The position numbers and the translations under genes are program-made. Below the pieces are notes generated by a model. It had not been told where the DNA came from and ran no database searches. It worked only from the letters and a program-made list of their open reading frames with translations. 64,000 nucleotides of DNA from DATARH01 sp036008175 (GTDB lineage: Bacteria > Pseudomonadota > Alphaproteobacteria > ATCC43930 > CGMCC-115725). Where the stretch lies: NCBI GenBank assembly GCA_036008175.1, contig DASYOB010000152.1, positions 1 to 64,000 of the forward strand, written 5' to 3'. Positions 1-8,895 of the stretch are shown here, piece by piece. Positions within the stretch are counted from its first letter, which is position 1; each line of letters begins with the position of its first letter.

Positions 1-1
1 T

Positions 2-799
2 GTGGGCATCACGATCGCCTTCGGCATGCTCGACATCGCCAATATCGCGCAGCCCGCCTTTATCCTCCTGGGCTGCTACGCCGCCTATATGACCAACCTC
101 TATTTCGGCCTCGACCCGATCGTGACTGGGGTCCTTATGACCCCCGCGTTTTTCGTACTGGGGATGCTGGTCTACCGCCTCTACTACTACGCCTTCGAGA
201 AGCGCGGCGATCAGGCGATCCAAGGCCTCGCGTTCTTTTTCGGCCTCCTGTTCGTTGGCGAAGTCTCGCTGGTGCTGATCTTCGGCGTCGACTACCGCTT
301 TGTCGAAGCGAGCTATATCGGCCCGAGCATCCATATCGGCGTCGTCGAGTTGCCGTACCGGATGCTGATCCCCTGCGTGTTCTCGCTGATCATGGTCGGG
401 CTGCTGCAGCTCTATCTGACCCGCAGCTTTATCGGCCGGGCGATCCTCGCCGTTTCGCAAGACGGGCTGGCGCTGCAGCTGATGGCGGCGAGCCCGGTCA
501 AGATCAAGCAGATCGCTTTCGGCATCTCGATCGCGACCTGCGCCGTCGCCGGCTCGTTCCTCATCATCATCCAGCCGGTCGAGCCATCGATCGGCCGCGA
601 CTATATCGGCCGCATCTTTGCGATCTGCGTGCTCGGCGGCATGACCAGCATACCGGGGATGCTGGTGGCGGCGATGCTATTGGGCGTCGTCGAGAGCCTC
701 ACCGCAACGTTTTACGGCCCCTCCTGGGCGCCGGCGGTGTCGTTCGGCTTTCTCTTGATCGCGCTGGCGGTACGCCCCGCCGGACTGATGGGGCGCTAG
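2..799 (+). CDS. livH: Branched-chain amino acid ABC transporter permease LivH (5' partial)
   Basis: Inner-membrane permease subunit of a HAAT-type ABC importer. The window opens inside the gene: 265 residues are visible against roughly 290 in the family, so the N-terminal start lies upstream and the GTG at base 2 is not a credible start. The visible chain is a series of hydrophobic segments, with the polar loop QPVEPSIGRDYIGRI near residues 191-205 that is characteristic of LivH. livM starts two bases after its stop, and livG and livF follow with overlaps, so this is one operon. No periplasmic binding protein is in view, so the solute (branched-chain amino acid, amide or another small acid) is unknown. 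Confidence 0.9.
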   Translation: MGITIAFGMLDIANIAQPAFILLGCYAAYMTNLYFGLDPIVTGVLMTPAFFVLGMLVYRLYYYAFEKRGDQAIQGLAFFFGLLFVGEVSLVLIFGVDYRFVEASYIGPSIHIGVVELPYRMLIPCVFSLIMVGLLQLYLTRSFIGRAILAVSQDGLALQLMAASPVKIKQIAFGISIATCAVAGSFLIIIQPVEPSIGRDYIGRIFAICVLGGMTSIPGMLVAAMLLGVVESLTATFYGPSWAPAVSFGFLLIALAVRPAGLMGR

Positions 800-801
800 C
801 G

Positions 802-1821
802 ATGCGCGCGCCCGCCTTCTGGCTCTGCATCGTCGCGGTCGGCATCGCTTTCATCGTGCTGACCCGCACCTTCATGACGAACGAGTATTTCTATTTCGCC
901 GGCTATGTCGTGCTGCAATACATCGTGCTGTCGGAGGCGTGGAACATCCTCGGCGGCTATACCGGCTACACCAATTTCGGCACCGGCGCGTTCTTTGCGC
1001 TCGGCGCCTACAGTTCGGTCGTATTGCACAAGATGCCGACGCTGCTGCACGGCAGCTTCGACCTGACGATCCCGCAGATACCGCTGCCGATCATGATCGT
1101 CGTCGGAGGTATCGTCTCCGGCACCGTCGGGCTCGGGACCGGATACCTGACATTACGGCTGCGCGGGGTGTTTTTCGCGATCGCGACGCTGGCCTTGGCG
1201 ATTGTCGTGCAGACCTTGATCGTCAACTGGGACTACGTCGGCGGCTCCCGGGGCATCTACATCATCCGCCCGGCGCTGGCGCCGCTTGGCGGCGGCTACA
1301 TCCAATACCTCTACACGCTGATGATGGTGCTGGCGGTGATCTCGGTCGGCATCGCCCGCACGATCGAGCGCTCACGGCTCGGGCTCGGCTTTGCCGCGAT
1401 CCGCGACGACGAACTGGCGGCCGAAGCAGGCGGTGTGCCGACCCTTCGGCTGAAGCTGATCGCGACGACGCTGTCCGGCGCGCTGATGGGCATGGCCGGG
1501 GCGCCGCTGCCGTATTACGTGACGTATCTCGACCCGACATCCAGCTTCAATCTCGCCTACGCCGTCAACAGTGTCGCGATGCCGGTGATCGGCGGCATGA
1601 CCAGCTGGATCGGGCCGGTAATCGGCGCGATTCTGCTCGGTACCATCCAGCAACTCGCGACCGTCACGATATCCTCGGCCCTCAACCTGCTGATCGTGGG
1701 CTTGCTGCTGATCGGCTTCGTGATCATCGCCCCGAACGGCATTGTCGGGTTGGTGCAAGCGCGTCGTCGGGCGCGAGGAGCACGGATGCAAACACAGCCG
1801 CAAGCGGCGCGGGCGGCGTGA
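802..1821 (+). CDS. livM: Branched-chain amino acid ABC transporter permease LivM
   Basis: Second membrane permease of the importer, pairing with LivH to form the translocation channel. The 339-residue product has many hydrophobic helices and the LivM-typical segment EAWNILGGYTGYTNFG near residues 45-60. The loop following the EAA-like part reads RDDELAAEAGGV, which is the usual cytoplasmic contact with the ATPases. The C terminus is a basic tail (ARRRARGARMQ). The start at 802 is two bases after the livH stop. The livG start codon overlaps the last codons (GTGA at 1818-1821), indicating translational coupling. Confidence 0.92.
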   Translation: MRAPAFWLCIVAVGIAFIVLTRTFMTNEYFYFAGYVVLQYIVLSEAWNILGGYTGYTNFGTGAFFALGAYSSVVLHKMPTLLHGSFDLTIPQIPLPIMIVVGGIVSGTVGLGTGYLTLRLRGVFFAIATLALAIVVQTLIVNWDYVGGSRGIYIIRPALAPLGGGYIQYLYTLMMVLAVISVGIARTIERSRLGLGFAAIRDDELAAEAGGVPTLRLKLIATTLSGALMGMAGAPLPYYVTYLDPTSSFNLAYAVNSVAMPVIGGMTSWIGPVIGAILLGTIQQLATVTISSALNLLIVGLLLIGFVIIAPNGIVGLVQARRRARGARMQTQPQAARAA

Positions 1822-2558
1822 CGCCAGCGCCCATTCTAGAAGTCAGCGGCGTCGGCAAGCGCTTCGGCGGCTTCGTTGCGCTCGAGAGCATCGATTTGAT
1901 AATCGCTCGCGGCGAGCGGCTGGGCCTGATCGGCCCAAACGGCTCCGGCAAGAGCACGCTGGTCAATTGCCTCTGCGGCACCCTGCGCAACGAAACTGGC
2001 AGGATCCTGTTCGATGGACACCCGCTTGATGGGCTGATCGCGCACGAGCGCACCCGGCTCGGCCTCGCCCGCAGCTTCCAGCTGCCGAAACCGTTCCACA
2101 CGCTGAACCTGACCGACAATATTCGCGTGCCGTTGCTGTACACGGTCAATGCCCGGCCGGGGCATCGCCTGTCGGACGAGCAGGTGGAAGCGCGCTGCCG
2201 CGAGCTGCTACACGAAGTCGGGCTCGGCGACAAGGCGCGGCGCCTGCCGCGCGACCTGACCCAGGTCGAGATGCGCAAGCTCGAACTCGCTCGCGCTGTT
2301 GCCACCGAGCCGCGCCTGCTGTTCGCCGACGAGGCCATGGCGGGCCTCTCACCCTCCGAGATCGAGGAAATTCTCGCCGTGCTGTTCCGGCTCAACGAGC
2401 AGGGCATCACGATCGTGCTGATCGAGCACATCATGCGCGCGGTCATGAGCTTTTCGACCCGCCTCGTCGTGCTTGTGGCCGGCCAGAAGATCGCCGACGG
2501 GGCACCGCAGGAGGTCGTGCGCAACCCGGAGGTCGAAAGGGCCTACCTTGGGGAATAG
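1818..2558 (+). CDS. livG: Branched-chain amino acid ABC transporter ATP-binding protein LivG
   Basis: ATPase subunit of the livHMGF importer, 246 residues. I take the GTG at 1818, which overlaps the livM stop; the open frame runs much further upstream but that part is antisense-like shadow of livM. Walker A is GPNGSGKST (residues 39-47), the Q loop lies in ARSFQLPKPF, and Walker B is LLFADEA. The family signature, normally LSYGQQ or LSGGQ, is degenerate here: the position reads DLTQVEMRKLELARA. This is odd but the flanking helix is conserved, and the partner LivF has an intact signature, so the heterodimer could retain one consensus ATP site. Confidence 0.9.
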   Translation: MTPAPILEVSGVGKRFGGFVALESIDLIIARGERLGLIGPNGSGKSTLVNCLCGTLRNETGRILFDGHPLDGLIAHERTRLGLARSFQLPKPFHTLNLTDNIRVPLLYTVNARPGHRLSDEQVEARCRELLHEVGLGDKARRLPRDLTQVEMRKLELARAVATEPRLLFADEAMAGLSPSEIEEILAVLFRLNEQGITIVLIEHIMRAVMSFSTRLVVLVAGQKIADGAPQEVVRNPEVERAYLGE

Positions 2559-3279
2559 CCTGTCGATCACCGGTCTCAACGCCGGCTACGGCTCGGTGCG
2601 CGTGCTCGAAGACATCTCGCTGTCGGTATCAAATGCCGAGACGGTGACCCTGCTCGGCACCAATGGCAACGGCAAGAGCACGCTGATGAAATGCGTGATG
2701 GGGATGGTGCGACCGAGCTCCGGCAGCATCGTCGCCGAGATCGAGGGCGAGCGGTACGATCTCGTCGGTCGCTCAACCGAAGAAATCGTCGATCTCGGCA
2801 TCACCCTGGTGCCTGAAGGGCGGCGCCTGTTTCCGAAGTTGAATGTCGAGGAAAACCTGCTGCTCGGCGCGTTCCGGCCGACCGCGCGCAGCGCGATGGA
2901 CCGCAACCTCGAATCTTCCTACGAGACCTTCCCGCGGCTGCGCGAGCGGCGTCGACAGCTCGCCGGCAGTCTCTCGGGCGGCGAGCAGCAGATGCTGGCG
3001 CTGGCGCGCGCGCTGATGTCGGCGCCCCGCATCCTGCTGATCGACGAGCCCTCGGTCGGGCTGGCGCCGATCCTGGTCAGCCGCACGATCGACAAAATCA
3101 AGGAGCTGAAGGAGCGGTTTTCGCTGACCGTGCTGATGGCCGAGCAGAACTTCAACCAGGCGGTGCGCATCGCCGATCGCGGCTATGTTATCGTCCACGG
3201 CCATATCGCCTTCGAGGGGCGCAACACCGATGAGCTCAACAACAACGAACTGGTGCGGAAATTCTACCTCGGCCTTTAG
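2548..3279 (+). CDS. livF: Branched-chain amino acid ABC transporter ATP-binding protein LivF
   Basis: Second ATPase of the importer, 243 residues. The best start is TTG at 2548, preceded eight bases earlier by GAAAGG and overlapping the end of livG by 11 bases; this agrees with the usual LivF length and N terminus (LSITGLNAGYGSVRVLEDIS). Walker A is GTNGNGKST, the signature is LSGGEQQ and Walker B is ILLIDEPSVGLAP. It closes the operon; what follows is a gene remnant on the same strand and no livK. Confidence 0.92.
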   Translation: MGNSLSITGLNAGYGSVRVLEDISLSVSNAETVTLLGTNGNGKSTLMKCVMGMVRPSSGSIVAEIEGERYDLVGRSTEEIVDLGITLVPEGRRLFPKLNVEENLLLGAFRPTARSAMDRNLESSYETFPRLRERRRQLAGSLSGGEQQMLALARALMSAPRILLIDEPSVGLAPILVSRTIDKIKELKERFSLTVLMAEQNFNQAVRIADRGYVIVHGHIAFEGRNTDELNNNELVRKFYLGL

Positions 3280-3281
3280 CC

Positions 3282-3452
3282 GACCCCCTCTTCGTTGAGG
3301 AGCAGGACGGGTTGATAAATCCGGCGGGGGTCAAAGGATTTAGCGAACTGCCGATGGTAGGCGCCGCGGCGGCGGTCGCCAATGCCGTTTACCACGCGAC
3401 CGGCATCCGCGTGCGCGACCTGCCGATCACGGTGGAGAAAGTGCTGGCGTAA
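3282..3452 (+). pseudogene. C-terminal remnant of a xanthine dehydrogenase-family molybdopterin subunit
   Basis: Directly after livF an open frame without a start codon ends in TAA at 3450-3452. It encodes GVKGFSELPMVGAAAAVAN followed by AVYHATGIRVRDLPITVEKV. This matches the invariant C terminus of the large Mo-binding subunit of xanthine dehydrogenase-like hydroxylases (GVKGxGE, where the Glu is the catalytic base, then A-x-ANAVYHATG and RDLPIT). Only about 45 of roughly 750 residues survive, so it is a 3' remnant left by a deletion or rearrangement. The first few codons after 3282 are not recognisable. Family assignment rests on this short but distinctive stretch. Confidence 0.75.
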
Positions 3453-3543
3453 AGAAGAACCTCAAACCGACGAAGGCGAGTGAAACGATACCTTAACGCA
3501 ATCGCGCCAGAATATACCCGGACCGTTTCGGCCGGGTGCGGAT

Positions 3544-3843
3544 ATGAAGATTTTTGGACATTGCGTGGTGTGGTTCCTCGCCTTTTGCGCCGTATTGGTC
3601 AGTCCGGTGATCCTGATCTTCGGCGTGCCCCTGGCGGTCGGGATCGGAACCGAGCTGGTCGAGGCCGGCGCCGGCCCGATCCTCGCTGTGCTGATGACGA
3701 GCACGGTGGCCACCCTGCTCGTGCGCAGGCAGCCGGTGCGCACCTTTGCCAAGACAATGCTCCGGTCAGCGACATCAGGCCGCGATACCAAGCGGCTGAT
3801 CGCCGGGACAGCCGCGCGTCAGGCGGCGAAGTCGATCAGCTGA
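3544..3843 (+). CDS. Small membrane protein, unknown function
   Basis: A 99-residue product with two hydrophobic segments near residues 5-32 and 40-58 and a basic, soluble C-terminal tail. This suggests a small inner-membrane protein. I do not recognise a family. Its last 25 bases overlap the convergent alcohol dehydrogenase gene. There is only a weak purine stretch before the ATG. The clean hydrophobic pattern supports it being real, but the call is moderate. Confidence 0.5.
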   Translation: MKIFGHCVVWFLAFCAVLVSPVILIFGVPLAVGIGTELVEAGAGPILAVLMTSTVATLLVRRQPVRTFAKTMLRSATSGRDTKRLIAGTAARQAAKSIS

Positions 3844-4904
3844 CGCACCGGTGCCGCGGATTTGAGCGCGGCGAAGCCTTCGTTGATCTCGGCGAGCTTG
3901 ATCCTGCCCGAGATCAGGTGATCCAGCTTCAGCCGGCCCTGCCGCCATAGCGACAACAGCCGCGGCATGTCGACCCGGAACCGGTTGCCGCCCATTGAGG
4001 TGCCCTGGATCTTGCGGTCGCGCAGGAAATCGAAGCCGTGCAGCTCGATCTTCATGCCGAACGGCACCATGCCGATGATCGTCGCGGTCCCGCCCGGTCG
4101 CAGCATCTGAAAGGCCTGCTCGGCGGTGGTCTTGGTGCCTAGCGCCTCGAACGAGTAATGCACGCCGCCCTTGGTCATCTCGCGCACCCGTTCGACCGCG
4201 TCGAGATTGCTGGCGTTGATCGTGTCGGTGGCGCCGAGCTCGCGAGCGATATCGAGCTTCGACTGCACCCGGTCGATCGCGATGATCCGCTCGGCGCCGG
4301 CGAGCGCCGCGCCATTGACCGCCGATAGCCCGACCCCACCGCAGCCGATCACCGCGACCGTCGCGCCGGGCGCGACCTTGGCGGCGTTGAACACCGCACC
4401 GACCCCGGTCATAACGCCGCAGCCAACGAGGGCGGCGCGGTCGAGCGGGATGTCGTCGTCGATCTTCACCATCGAATTTTCGTGCACCAGCATCTGCTCG
4501 CCGAACGATGACAGGTTGAAGGCCTGGTTCATCTGCTGGCCCTTCCAGGTCATTCGGCGGGCCTGGCCGGGCATCATCTTGACGTCGGTGTTCTCGCACA
4601 GGTTCGGGTGGCCGGTCAGGCATTGCGGGCAGGTCCCGCAGAACACCGACAGGCAGGTGATGACGTGGTCGCCCGGCTTGACGTAGCTCACACCGTCGCC
4701 GACCGCCTCGACGACGGCCGAGGATTCATGACCGAGCACGACAGGGACCGGCGTCGGATAGAGCCCCTCGATGAAATGCAGGTCGCTGTGGCAGAGCCCG
4801 GCGAACGCGGTGCGCAGCAAGACCTCGCGAGCCTTCGGTTTCTCGACAGCAACGTCCTCGATCGTCAGCGGCTGGTTCGGCTCGTGCAGGACGGCGGCTT
4901 TCAT
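3819..4904 (-). CDS. Zinc-dependent alcohol dehydrogenase (MDR superfamily)
   Basis: NAD(P)-dependent medium-chain dehydrogenase of 361 residues, oxidising an alcohol or reducing an aldehyde in the cytoplasm. Catalytic zinc ligands are Cys38 (GLCHSD) and His59-Glu60 (GHES); the structural zinc site is Cys89, Cys92, Cys95 and Cys103 (CGTCPQC, then NLC). The Rossmann motif is VAVIGCGGVGLS. The ATG at 4904 is chosen over an upstream in-frame codon because it has a GGGAGGAG ribosome site seven bases before it. The sequence resembles the class III (formaldehyde/thiol-adduct) branch, but substrate cannot be fixed. The AHSA1-like gene lies 53 bases upstream on the same strand and is probably co-transcribed. 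Confidence 0.88.
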   Translation of the reverse strand: MKAAVLHEPNQPLTIEDVAVEKPKAREVLLRTAFAGLCHSDLHFIEGLYPTPVPVVLGHESSAVVEAVGDGVSYVKPGDHVITCLSVFCGTCPQCLTGHPNLCENTDVKMMPGQARRMTWKGQQMNQAFNLSSFGEQMLVHENSMVKIDDDIPLDRAALVGCGVMTGVGAVFNAAKVAPGATVAVIGCGGVGLSAVNGAALAGAERIIAIDRVQSKLDIARELGATDTINASNLDAVERVREMTKGGVHYSFEALGTKTTAEQAFQMLRPGGTATIIGMVPFGMKIELHGFDFLRDRKIQGTSMGGNRFRVDMPRLLSLWRQGRLKLDHLISGRIKLAEINEGFAALKSAAPVRQLIDFAA

Positions 4905-4957
4905 CGCGGGCTCCTCCCTCCAGACAGCAGGGATGCTAACCCGCCACAGCCCGCCGG

Positions 4958-5356
4958 TCACGATCTCGCGAAATGCCGCTTCATCGGCTCGAAATACGAG
5001 TTCTGCCAGCCGCCATCGCGATAGCTGGTGTGACCGGTCGGCACATTCCGATGGTGCACGGTCACCCGGGTACCGCCGGCGACCGGCTCCAGCACGACCT
5101 CGATCTGCGAGTCGGGGTCAGTCGCGGCGAATTTGGTGGTGCGCCAGGATTGGACGATCCGGCGCCCCGGTTCGAGTTTCAGGTTGCGACCGGTGATGTA
5201 GCCGTTCCAAACCGTGAACGCGGCCCCCGGCACAGACAAGATATGCGCCGGCTGCCCGCCGGTGATGTCCGCGTGTCCCTGGCTGTCGAGCCACGCCTCA
5301 TAGATCGCCTGCGGCGGCGCCGGGATGATATCGCTGACCGAGAACTCGAACGGCAT
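4958..5356 (-). CDS. SRPBCC / AHSA1-like START-fold protein
   Basis: A 132-residue single-domain protein of the SRPBCC superfamily, hydrophobic-pocket proteins that bind or modify small ligands. Diagnostic features are the N-terminal strand with IIPAPPQAIYEAWLD, the central GRNLKLEPGRRIVQSW, and VVLEPVAGGTRVTVHH, as in the AHSA1/YndB branch. It is upstream of the alcohol dehydrogenase and divergent from the metallo-hydrolase at 5452. Its ligand is unknown. Confidence 0.82.
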   Translation of the reverse strand: MPFEFSVSDIIPAPPQAIYEAWLDSQGHADITGGQPAHILSVPGAAFTVWNGYITGRNLKLEPGRRIVQSWRTTKFAATDPDSQIEVVLEPVAGGTRVTVHHRNVPTGHTSYRDGGWQNSYFEPMKRHFARS

Positions 5357-5451
5357 GGCTTAACCCCCCGGCCGCTTCCGATGATTATGGCGCACCCGCC
5401 CGCGGCCCCGGTAAGCTTTTGCCATAGGTGACGGGAGCGCGAGGGCGGGCA

Positions 5452-6321
5452 ATGCAGAGATGGCGGATCGGCAGGGTCACCGTGACCAAGATTGTCGAGC
5501 TGGAGGTGACCGGCGGCAGCCGGTTCATCCTGCCGCAGGCGACCTATGAGGAGATCCTGCCGATCGGCTGGCTGCAGCCGCATTTCGCCGACGAGCGCGG
5601 ACGGCTGAAGATGAGCATCCATGCGCTCGTCGTCGAAACCCCGGATCGCCGCATCGTCGTCGATACCTGCCTCGGGAACGATAAGCAAAACCGGCGGATC
5701 CCGACCTGGAACAATCTGCAGGGCCCATTCCTCGCCGATCTCGCCGCCGCCGGATATCCGCGCGAGTCGATCGACACGGTGCTGTGCACGCATCTTCACG
5801 TCGATCATGTCGGCTGGAATACGATGCTGGTTGATGGCACCAATGGGACTAAGACTTGGGTTCCGACCTTTCCCAAGGCGCGCTATTTGATGGGCCGCAT
5901 CGAGTTCGCGCATTGGCAGAGCCAGCGCGAGCGCGACGACATGGCAGCCATCTTCGCCGACTCGGTGAAGCCGGTGCACGAAGCCGGGCTCGTCGATCTG
6001 GTCGAGAACGATCACCGGGTCTGCGACGAGATCAGCCTTGTGCCGACGATCGGACATACGCCGGGACATGTCAGTGTCCGCATCCGATCGGCGGGCGAAG
6101 AGGCGCTGATCACCGGCGATTTCATGCACCACCCTTGCCAGATCGCGCGCCCCGACTGGTCATCGACCGCCGACAGCGATCCGCATCAGGCGCGCCGGAC
6201 CCGCGAGCGCATGCTGAAGGATTTGTCCGAGCGCCCGGTATTGGTGATCGGCACGCATTTCGCCGGCGCCACCGCCGGCCATATCGTCCGCGACGGCGAC
6301 GTCTACCGCCTCGCCGTGTGA
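5452..6321 (+). CDS. MBL-fold metallo-hydrolase
   Basis: Metallo-beta-lactamase-fold hydrolase, 289 residues from the ATG at 5452; a GTG at 5428 would add eight residues, but the purine-rich GAGGGCGGGC is better placed for 5452. The metal motif THLHVDHVGWN is intact, with further ligands in PTIGHTPGHVS, LITGDFMHHP and the late GTHFAG. It belongs to the AHL-lactonase-like/quinoprotein-relay-like cluster of the fold, so a lactonase or thioesterase-like hydrolase is possible; the substrate is unknown. The CoA-transferase gene follows 15 bases later and is likely in the same transcript. Confidence 0.85.
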   Translation: MQRWRIGRVTVTKIVELEVTGGSRFILPQATYEEILPIGWLQPHFADERGRLKMSIHALVVETPDRRIVVDTCLGNDKQNRRIPTWNNLQGPFLADLAAAGYPRESIDTVLCTHLHVDHVGWNTMLVDGTNGTKTWVPTFPKARYLMGRIEFAHWQSQRERDDMAAIFADSVKPVHEAGLVDLVENDHRVCDEISLVPTIGHTPGHVSVRIRSAGEEALITGDFMHHPCQIARPDWSSTADSDPHQARRTRERMLKDLSERPVLVIGTHFAGATAGHIVRDGDVYRLAV

Positions 6322-6336
6322 CAGAGGGGTCTGGCA

Positions 6337-7533
6337 GTGACGGAACGTATCTTCGACGGGCTCAAGGTCATCGACTGCGCCAGCTACATCGCCGGGCCGG
6401 CGGCGGCGACGGTGATGTCGGATTTCGGCGCCGAAGTGGTCAAGATCGAGCCGCCCGGCGCCGGCGACGCCTATCGTCGCCGCGCCGTGCCGGTGCCGGG
6501 CAAGCCGCTCAATCCGGGCTTCATCCTCGACAGCCGCAACAAGAAGAGCCTCGCGCTCGACCTGCGCGCCGAAGCAGGCCGCGCCGTGCTGTACCGGCTG
6601 GTCAGGGGCGCGGACGTCTTCATCACCAATTACCCGCCGCCGGTGCGCCGGCGGCTTGGCATCGCCTACGATGATCTGGCGCCGCTGAACCAGCGGCTGA
6701 TCTACGCCTCGTTCACCGGCTATGGCGAGACCGGGCCCGAGGCCGACAAGCCCGGTTTCGACGCGACGGCATGGTGGGCGCGAACCGGCCTGATGCATCT
6801 GGTGCGCGCCGGGGAAGCGGTCGCGCCGGCGCGCTCGCTGCCGGGCATGGGCGATCATCCCTCGGCCATGGGTACCTATGGCGCGATCGTCACTGCGCTC
6901 TATCAGCGCGAGCGCACCGGCAGGGGCAATTACGTCAGCTCGTCGCTGTTGGCGAACGGCCTCTGGGCCAATGGCTGTTCGATCCAGGCCGCCTTGTGCG
7001 GCGACAATGTGGTGCCGCAGCCGCCGCGCGAGGCGGCGGTCAACGCGCTGCGCATCCACTATTGCTGCGGCGACGGCCGCTGGCTCTTGTTGTCGATCGC
7101 CTCGGACGAGTGGCGTTGGGACAAGTTCAAGGCGTGCCTGCAAGATCCGGCGCTGGAGGAAGCGCGATTTGCGACGACATTGCTGCGCGAGCAGCATGTC
7201 CGTGAGTTGGTCGGCATCCTCGATCAGATCTTCGCCACCCGAGACCTCAATGAGTGGCGCCGTCGGCTCGACGCCGCCGGACTGGTCTTCGGCATCGTCG
7301 CCGAGCCCGCGGATGTCTGTCAGGACGAACAGGTGCTCGCGGCGGGCTGCCTTGTCCCGTTTGTCGATACCGACCTGACGACGATCGACAGCCCGTTCGC
7401 GATCGCCGGCCAGGAGAAGGTGCGGCCGCGCCGCGCTCCAAATCTGGGCGAGCACAGCGAACAGGTGTTGCGCGAGGCCGGCTACGGCGAGATCGAGATC
7501 GCCGCTTTGCGCGAAGCGGGCGTGATCGGGTAG
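6337..7533 (+). CDS. CaiB/BaiF family III CoA-transferase (copy 1)
   Basis: Family III acyl-CoA transferase of 398 residues, moving CoA between carboxylic acids through an aspartyl-CoA intermediate. The N-terminal IDCASYIAGPAAATVMSDFG and GAEVVKIEPPGAGD, the DLRAEAGR segment and the candidate catalytic Asp in KPGFDATAWW fit the family. GTG at 6337 is preceded by AGAGGGG. It sits just after the MBL-fold hydrolase. It is the most divergent of four such genes in this window and the acid substrate is unknown. Confidence 0.88.
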   Translation: MTERIFDGLKVIDCASYIAGPAAATVMSDFGAEVVKIEPPGAGDAYRRRAVPVPGKPLNPGFILDSRNKKSLALDLRAEAGRAVLYRLVRGADVFITNYPPPVRRRLGIAYDDLAPLNQRLIYASFTGYGETGPEADKPGFDATAWWARTGLMHLVRAGEAVAPARSLPGMGDHPSAMGTYGAIVTALYQRERTGRGNYVSSSLLANGLWANGCSIQAALCGDNVVPQPPREAAVNALRIHYCCGDGRWLLLSIASDEWRWDKFKACLQDPALEEARFATTLLREQHVRELVGILDQIFATRDLNEWRRRLDAAGLVFGIVAEPADVCQDEQVLAAGCLVPFVDTDLTTIDSPFAIAGQEKVRPRRAPNLGEHSEQVLREAGYGEIEIAALREAGVIG

Positions 7534-7552
7534 ATAGCGACGGATCAGCTCC

Positions 7553-7720
7553 TCAGTCTTCTGTCTCGTCTCTCTCAGCCTGCTCGGCGTGCTCTTCCAA
7601 TTCCGCCGCCAGCTCCAGCAGCCGCTCGGCAATCTGGCGGTCGGTGGTTTGGTGCGCGAGGCGACGACAGCGGGCGGCATTGTCGCGATAGGTCTTCGCG
7701 ATTGTCGACCGTTCGACCAT
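7553..7720 (-). CDS. Small conserved helical protein
   Basis: A 55-residue highly charged product, with heart YRDNAARCRRLAHQTTDRQ followed by LLELAAELEEHA. This pattern occurs in many short alphaproteobacterial proteins of unknown function (from family knowledge, function not established). It is predicted to be wholly helical and soluble. The start at 7720 (MVERST) is preferred to the first ATG at 7756 because that pattern begins there. It is convergent with the CoA-transferase. Confidence 0.6.
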   Translation of the reverse strand: MVERSTIAKTYRDNAARCRRLAHQTTDRQIAERLLELAAELEEHAEQAERDETED

Positions 7721-7776
7721 GGCGCCGGATATGCCGCAGCGTCCGGCTTTCGTCAATTAAATCAAAAGCTCGCGCG

Positions 7777-8700
7777 CTAGTAGAGTCCGCCGCTGCCGGG
7801 CCCGGGCGCCACGGGCTTCGGCGCCGAACCGGGAACGTCGGCCAGCTCTGGCGTTATCTTGGTCGGCAGCAGCGGTATCGGCTCCGCCGCCATGCCGTGC
7901 TTGGTTGCCGGCGGGGTCGAGGCCGCAGTGGCGGCGGGAATCGGCGCCGGCACGGCCGGCGGTGGTGATACGGGAGGCCGTGCCTCGGCATGATCCTCGC
8001 CGATGACGGGAAGCTGATCGCCCGCCCAATTGAGCCCCTTCTTGACAGCCCGGTACGGGTGCCACAAATCGCTGAATTCCAGCGAGCCGCGCGGCGGCTC
8101 AGCCGCGGCTGGCGGGGGAGGGGGCAGCGCCACGATCTTCGGCGCAGGCGATTCCGGCGGCATCGGCGGCGTCGCCACCTCGATCGCCGGCGCGAGCGGC
8201 GGGAGCACCGCGACGGACGCTGATCCGGGGGCAGCCGATTCGGCGCTCGCTGGCACGATCGGTTTTAGCGCGGCTTCACTCGGTGCCGGAACAGGCGGGA
8301 CGCTGGGCAGCTGCAGTGGCTTCCAGGTTGGCGACGGCAGCGGGGCGGGATCCGGCAGGCTGGCCGTTGGCCGGTCCGGCAGCTGCGCGGCCGGCTTCGG
8401 TGGTGGTGCCGGAGGCGGCGTCCAGACGACAGCAGACGGGGCGGGACTCACCGGCTCTGGGATCGTCGCTACCGCCGGCTTCGGCCCGATGACTGCAGTC
8501 GCGGCGGGCGTGTTCGGGTGCTTGTCGCTGGGCTGGGACGCCTCGGGCGCCAAAATCGAGGGTATCGGCACCTGCGGCTGGACGAAATGGAACACCAGAT
8601 TGCCGGCGACGCCGACCGCCACGGCGTAGGAGAACGCCGCGGCCTTGCTGACGGCGAACCGGGCGATTTTGGTTAGCGCGTTGCTGATGAACCCGTTCAC
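7777..8700 (-). CDS. Proline-rich membrane-anchored protein, unknown function
   Basis: A 307-residue protein with one N-terminal hydrophobic segment (residues 15-40, AVAVGVAGNLVFHFV) followed by a long Pro/Ala-rich region (PPPPAAAEPP, PPAPPPKPA and similar). A short, more ordered block DLWHPYRAVKKGLNWAG sits near residue 215. The layout suggests an inner-membrane anchor with an extended periplasmic linker, as in TonB-like or cell-envelope spacers. No TonB C-terminal domain or other recognisable domain is present, so no function is assigned. Confidence 0.65.
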   Translation of the reverse strand: MNGFISNALTKIARFAVSKAAAFSYAVAVGVAGNLVFHFVQPQVPIPSILAPEASQPSDKHPNTPAATAVIGPKPAVATIPEPVSPAPSAVVWTPPPAPPPKPAAQLPDRPTASLPDPAPLPSPTWKPLQLPSVPPVPAPSEAALKPIVPASAESAAPGSASVAVLPPLAPAIEVATPPMPPESPAPKIVALPPPPPAAAEPPRGSLEFSDLWHPYRAVKKGLNWAGDQLPVIGEDHAEARPPVSPPPAVPAPIPAATAASTPPATKHGMAAEPIPLLPTKITPELADVPGSAPKPVAPGPGSGGLY

Positions 8701-8895
8701 GGACTTGCTTCCCCCAAAGCTGCTCCGCGGAATTGCCGGATGGCGTACATATTCTTTACGCGACCTTTACGGCAGCACCAAGTTGATCATTCGGCAAAAT
8801 AAGGCAACCGGACGCAGCAGATCGCAACTGGATCGGAACATGTACGCGCCATCGGGTGCCGGCATACCCGCCGTGGCGCGTCTTTTGTGGCCGCG

